DNA of 64,000 nt from an uncultured bacterium (GTDB taxonomy: Bacteria; Bacillota_I; Bacilli_A; RF39; UBA660), in the NCBI GenBank assembly GCA_947169285.1, contig CAMVPB010000002.1, positions 62,001 to 126,000 on the forward strand, read 5' to 3'. Numbering within the stretch: position 1 is the stretch's first letter; the number at the start of each line of letters is the position of its first letter. Below are positions 59,545 to 64,000 of the stretch, one piece after another. The translations under genes were made by a program, and so were the position numbers. The notes under the pieces are model-generated. The model was not told where the DNA came from. It saw only the letters and a list, made by a program, of their open reading frames with translations, and did no database searches.

Positions 59545-60552
59545 CTAAAATAATTCTAAATTTTTTTCTAATTTAAAATATTTATATGTTTTTTCTGTAA
59601 CTTGTCTGCCGCGAGAAGTTCTTTTAACATAACCCTCTTGAAGTAAAAACGGTTCAATAACATCTTCAATTGTTGTAACTTCTTCGCCAATAGTTGAGGC
59701 GATACTTTCAATACCAACTGGGCCACCATTAAACTTTTCTATAATTGATTTTAAGTACTCAATGTCTGTTTGATCAAGTCCTATCGAATCTACTGATAAT
59801 CTATCAAGAGATTTTTTACATATCTCTTTTGTTATTATTCCCTCACCTTCTACAAGTGCAAAATCTGCAATTCTTTTTAATAATCTATTAGCAACTCTTG
59901 GTGTTTTTCTACTTCTTTTTGCAATTTCCAATGCTGCATTTGGTTCAATTTTTAAATTTAAAACTTTAGCAGTTCTCTGCACTATTTTAGTAAGCTCTTC
60001 TTCAGTGTAATAATTAAGTTTACAAACTATACCAAACCTATCCCTTAATGGTGAAGATAAATCTCCTGCTCTTGTTGTTGCTCCAACTAACGTAAATGGT
60101 GGCAAATCTATATTAATACTTCTTGTTCCACCATCACTACCCACAATAATATCTAATTTAAAATCCTCCATTGCGCTATAAAGAATTTCTTCAATATACT
60201 TAGGAATTCTATGTATCTCATCAATAAATAATACATCATTTGGTTCAAGAGTAGAAAGTATAGCAGCTAAGTCCCCACTTTTTTCTATTGTTGGTCCACT
60301 TGCTGTTTTAATATTAGTTCCAAGTTCATTTGCAATTATGTGAGCAAGTGTCGTTTTACCTAATCCGGGAGGACCATATAAAAGCACATGATCTAATACT
60401 TGTTCTCTCATCTTTGCTGCTTTAACAAATACCATCATATTATTTTTAACTTCTTCTTGACCAATATACTCATCAAATGTTATAGGTCTAATAGTTTTTT
60501 CATAATTATCTATTGGTAATTCTTTAGAAGTTATTATTCGTTCATTTTCCAT
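59545..60552 (-). CDS. ruvB: Holliday junction helicase RuvB
   Basis: [58 protein letters not shown]. Confidence 0.97.
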   Translation of the reverse strand: MENERIITSKELPIDNYEKTIRPITFDEYIGQEEVKNNMMVFVKAAKMREQVLDHVLLYGPPGLGKTTLAHIIANELGTNIKTASGPTIEKSGDLAAILSTLEPNDVLFIDEIHRIPKYIEEILYSAMEDFKLDIIVGSDGGTRSINIDLPPFTLVGATTRAGDLSSPLRDRFGIVCKLNYYTEEELTKIVQRTAKVLNLKIEPNAALEIAKRSRKTPRVANRLLKRIADFALVEGEGIITKEICKKSLDRLSVDSIGLDQTDIEYLKSIIEKFNGGPVGIESIASTIGEEVTTIEDVIEPFLLQEGYVKRTSRGRQVTEKTYKYFKLEKNLELF

Positions 60553-61168
60553 ACACTTTCCTCCTTACTAATTTTAAATCTTCGTGCATTACATCCTCTA
60601 AAAAATGTTTTTCACAAAGAGGTATATATTCAACATTATTATTACTTCCGTCAATTACTACTTCTTTACCTTTTGATACAAATTCACCATTTACTTTTCG
60701 CCCTACGTATCTTGCCATATTTTCTTTTTTACATAAAGGGCACAATGTTTTGAGTTCATTTATCTCATCAGCATCAGTAAACAGTGCCTCACTCCCTTCA
60801 AACAATTCGCCTTTAAAGTTTAATCTTAATGCATAACATATAACGGGTATATCTGTTGAAGCAGTAATAAGTCTTAATTCCTTAACTTGCTTTTTATTTA
60901 AAAATTGTGCCTCATCTACAAATATACAAGTAATATCATTTAGTTTATTAGATAGAATGTCAATAATACTCTCCTCTTCTCCAATTAAATAATCCACTTT
61001 CCTTTTAAGACCAGCTCTAGTTGATATATAATCCTCCGCTTTTGTGTCTTTTGATGGTTTCATAACAATTGTATTAAATCCATTTTCTATATAATTATAA
61101 TCTGTTCTTATAAGATCTAAACTTTTACCAGAATTCATGGTTGCATAATATAAAACTAATTTACCCAT
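60542..61168 (-). CDS. tdk: Thymidine kinase
   Basis: [53 protein letters not shown]. Confidence 0.94.
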   Translation of the reverse strand: MGKLVLYYATMNSGKSLDLIRTDYNYIENGFNTIVMKPSKDTKAEDYISTRAGLKRKVDYLIGEEESIIDILSNKLNDITCIFVDEAQFLNKKQVKELRLITASTDIPVICYALRLNFKGELFEGSEALFTDADEINELKTLCPLCKKENMARYVGRKVNGEFVSKGKEVVIDGSNNNVEYIPLCEKHFLEDVMHEDLKLVRRKVYGK

Positions 61169-61170
61169 AT

Positions 61171-61719
61171 TTACCTCAATAACAACTTTAATGCTTCTTT
61201 TACTTGTAATTCAATTGGATTATCTTTATTCACTTGTTTAATTACATTATTTATATCATTTGATTTATAACCCAAACTTAAAAGAACCTCATATAATTCA
61301 TCTTCAGTATTAACATATTCTTCTTTTGATTCAACTTTGCCTTTTAAATCTAATATTATTTGTTTAGCAACTTTTTCACCTATTTTAGGGAATTTTTTTA
61401 AATATAATATATTTTCTCTATTAATAGCATCTTTTATACCATCAACTGAACCTGTTGCTAAAATAGGAAGAGCAAGTTTTGGACCTAATCCTTTAACATT
61501 TATTAGTTTCAAAAACAATTCTCTTTCTTCTTTATTTTTAAAACCATATAATGTATTTTCATCTTCTCTTACATGATTATATAAATATATTTTATCTTCT
61601 TTACCTTCTTCAAAAACATATGGATTTGGAGTAAAAATTTTAAATCCTATATTATTAATATCAATTACAACATAAGATGATTCAATACTTTCTATTCTTC
61701 CATACAAATAATCAAACAT
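61171..61719 (-). CDS. ruvA: Holliday junction DNA helicase subunit RuvA
   Basis: MFDYLYGRIESIESSYVVIDINNIGFKIF, LIN VKGLGPKLALPIL, FPKIGEKVAKQIILDLKGK. Confidence 0.95.
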   Translation of the reverse strand: MFDYLYGRIESIESSYVVIDINNIGFKIFTPNPYVFEEGKEDKIYLYNHVREDENTLYGFKNKEERELFLKLINVKGLGPKLALPILATGSVDGIKDAINRENILYLKKFPKIGEKVAKQIILDLKGKVESKEEYVNTEDELYEVLLSLGYKSNDINNVIKQVNKDNPIELQVKEALKLLLR

Positions 61720-61792
61720 AACATATCCTCCAATTTAATTATATAACATATACCAAAATAACACAAACATTTTTTTGTGTTATTTTTTGGTT

Positions 61793-64000
61793 TTAAAATA
61801 ATGATAATTGAGAACTTTCTGGAAGTCCATCTAATATCCCCATTTCTTTCATTTTTTCAATTAATGTTGATGATACCTTGCCCCTATTTTGTAAATCTTC
61901 AATACTTACAAAAGGTGATTTTTCTCTTTCTGAAACTATTAAATTTGCAACTGTATCACCTAATCCATCAATAGTAGAAAATGGAGGATATAAATTATTT
62001 TCATCTCTTACAATAAAGTTAGTACTTCCACTCTTATTTAAATCTATTGGTAAAAAATTTATATTACGAGCAGAAGCTTCTAAAGCTATTTTTAAAGTTT
62101 CTAAAACAGACATTTCTTTATTGGTTGCATCATATCCTTTATTGTTAATTTCATTTATTTTAGTTTTTATTTTATCATATCCACCAATCATTGCATCAAT
62201 ATCATAATCAGTTATTCTCGATGTAAAATATGTTGCATAATAAAGTGCTGGCATATGGACTTTAAACCAAGCGATTCTAAATGCACTAATAACATATGCT
62301 GCAGCATGAGCTTTTGGAAACATATATTTTATCTTTCCACATGAATTTATAAACCAATCTTCTATCCCGGCATTTTTCATTGTTTCGATATGAGATGCCC
62401 AAGTCTCAGGATCTTTTGATGCTTTACCCTTACGAACAAATTCCATTATTTTAAATGCTTTAATTGGTTCAACTCCATGATACATAAGATATACCATTAT
62501 ATCATCACGACATCCAATTACTTCTTTAAAAGGTACAACTTTATTTCTAATCAATTCTTGAGCATTGCCAAGCCATACATCGGTTCCATGTGATAAACCT
62601 GATATTTTAATTAATTCTGAGAATGTTTTTGGTTTTGTATCAACAAGCATACCAATTGTGAAATTAGTACCAAATTCCGGAACACCTAATGTACCTGTTT
62701 CACACATAATTTGTTCTTTAGTAACACCCAATGCTTCAGGAGACAAGAAAATTGACATAGTTTTTTTGTCATCGAGAGGTACTTTTGTAACATCCATTCC
62801 AGATAAGTCTTGTAAATATCTTAATTGTGTTGGGTCAGAATGACCTAATATATCAAGTTTTAATACATCTTGATCAATTGCATGATAATCAAAGTGTGTT
62901 GTTCTCCAAGAAGATGTTGGATCATCCGCAGGATATTGAAAAGGAGTAAAATCAAATACTTCCATATATTTTGGTATTACAACTATTCCACCCGGATGTT
63001 GACCAGTTGTTCTTTTTATACCTGTACATCCTATTGCAAGCCTTTCAATTTCTGCTTTTCTTTTAAATATTCCTTTTTCTTCTAAATATCCTTTTACAAA
63101 GCCAAATGCGGTTTTTTCAGCAACTGTTCCAATTGTACCAGCTCTGTAAACATTATCTTCACCAAATAATACTTTTGTATATTCGTGAGCATCGGCTTGG
63201 TTTAAATCCGAAAAATTAAGATCTATATCTGGAACTTTATCTGCATTAAATCCCAAGAAAGTTGCAAAAGGCATATCTTGTCCATCCTTATATAAATTTT
63301 CACCACAAATTGGACATTTTTTATCAGGTAAATCAAATCCAGAAGAATAAGTTTTACCTAAAGATTCACCATTATCAGCAGTAAATATACTGTGCTTACA
63401 ATTTAGACATCTGTAGTGAGCAGGAAGTGGATTAACTTCAGTTATACCCATTAGAGTTGCAACAAAAGATGAACCAACAGATCCTCTTGAACCAACTAAA
63501 TATCCAGAATCGTTTGAATGCTTAACAAGCTTTTGAGCTATTAAGTAAATAACATCAAATCCTCCACCTATTATTCCACCAATACTCTTTTTAGTAAGTT
63601 TATCTAATTCTTCTTCATTTAATTCTTTATTATCTTCTTTTAATTTGTTTTTAACAACTTCTTTAACAGAATCAAAACCTTTTAATATCGTATTATGAAG
63701 TACATTTAAATCATTAAAATATTTTATAATTGAATCTCCATATAATTCTTTTGCAATTCTCTCTTCAATATTATCTGGCAATTTTTCTCCATACAAAGAA
63801 GAAGCTTTTTCATATACCATATTTGTAACTTCATTAACAGAATTATCAATTTTAGGTGAAAAAGGAACACCACCAGTTTCTATAATAACTTCAATTATTT
63901 CACACATATCAAATATTTTATTAGTATTTTTAATAACTAATTCATATTTTTCTTCTTCTGTTAAGAATGAGAATTCATTCATCATCTCTTCAGTTGTTCT
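61793..64000 (-). CDS. polC: DNA polymerase III PolC, C-terminal part (truncated by window edge)
   Basis: GYLVGSRGSVGSSFVATLMGITEVNPLPAHYRC, DMPFATFLGFNADKVPDIDLNFS, TTGQHPGGIVVIP, FPKAHAAAYVISAFRIAWFK; open frame continues past 63985. Confidence 0.97.
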   Translation of the reverse strand, partial: RTTEEMMNEFSFLTEEEKYELVIKNTNKIFDMCEIIEVIIETGGVPFSPKIDNSVNEVTNMVYEKASSLYGEKLPDNIEERIAKELYGDSIIKYFNDLNVLHNTILKGFDSVKEVVKNKLKEDNKELNEEELDKLTKKSIGGIIGGGFDVIYLIAQKLVKHSNDSGYLVGSRGSVGSSFVATLMGITEVNPLPAHYRCLNCKHSIFTADNGESLGKTYSSGFDLPDKKCPICGENLYKDGQDMPFATFLGFNADKVPDIDLNFSDLNQADAHEYTKVLFGEDNVYRAGTIGTVAEKTAFGFVKGYLEEKGIFKRKAEIERLAIGCTGIKRTTGQHPGGIVVIPKYMEVFDFTPFQYPADDPTSSWRTTHFDYHAIDQDVLKLDILGHSDPTQLRYLQDLSGMDVTKVPLDDKKTMSIFLSPEALGVTKEQIMCETGTLGVPEFGTNFTIGMLVDTKPKTFSELIKISGLSHGTDVWLGNAQELIRNKVVPFKEVIGCRDDIMVYLMYHGVEPIKAFKIMEFVRKGKASKDPETWASHIETMKNAGIEDWFINSCGKIKYMFPKAHAAAYVISAFRIAWFKVHMPALYYATYFTSRITDYDIDAMIGGYDKIKTKINEINNKGYDATNKEMSVLETLKIALEASARNINFLPIDLNKSGSTNFIVRDENNLYPPFSTIDGLGDTVANLIVSEREKSPFVSIEDLQNRGKVSSTLIEKMKEMGILDGLPESSQLSLF

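Noticed and set aside
62870-63085. + strand 71-aa Cys-rich ORF
   Set aside because: Antisense to polC with no independent support.

Overview
This window is a 64 kb AT-rich, low-GC Bacillota-like chromosome segment. TGA is used as a stop (for example folD), so the code is 11, not 4. Most of it is a compact housekeeping backbone: lepA, hemW, nusB-xseAB, folD, mnmA, deoB-xerD, rarA/tcdA, asnS-hisS, queA/tgt, mutS, dtd-rel-secDF-proS, tig, ftsW-like, def, smc-rnc, ruvA-tdk-ruvB and polC. The clearest accessory system is a complete diversity-generating retroelement (DGR) at about 37.7-42.0 kb on the minus strand. Its parts are a DGR-type reverse transcriptase, an Avd-like four-helix accessory protein, a 115-nt template repeat (TR, 39535-39649), and a matching variable repeat (VR, 39954-40068) at the 3' end of a 672-aa surface-protein gene. 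I aligned TR and VR by hand and found 19 mismatches, 18 of them at template adenines (read on the minus strand). The target's promoter, leader and N-terminal module are shared with a second surface gene (1341-2942), which carries a 66-bp tandem LRR array in place of the variable domain. Other leads: a queA gene fused to an N-formylglutamate-amidohydrolase-like domain in a tight operon with a putative amidoligase, a RimK-like ATP-grasp ligase and tgt; a candidate 6S RNA upstream of tcdA; sporulation-family genes (SpoIVB, SpoIIM, SpoVB, YjcZ-like) among housekeeping genes; a histidine-free ZnuA-like lipoprotein; and several unlisted small ORFs. All calls come from reading the sequence, with no database searches.
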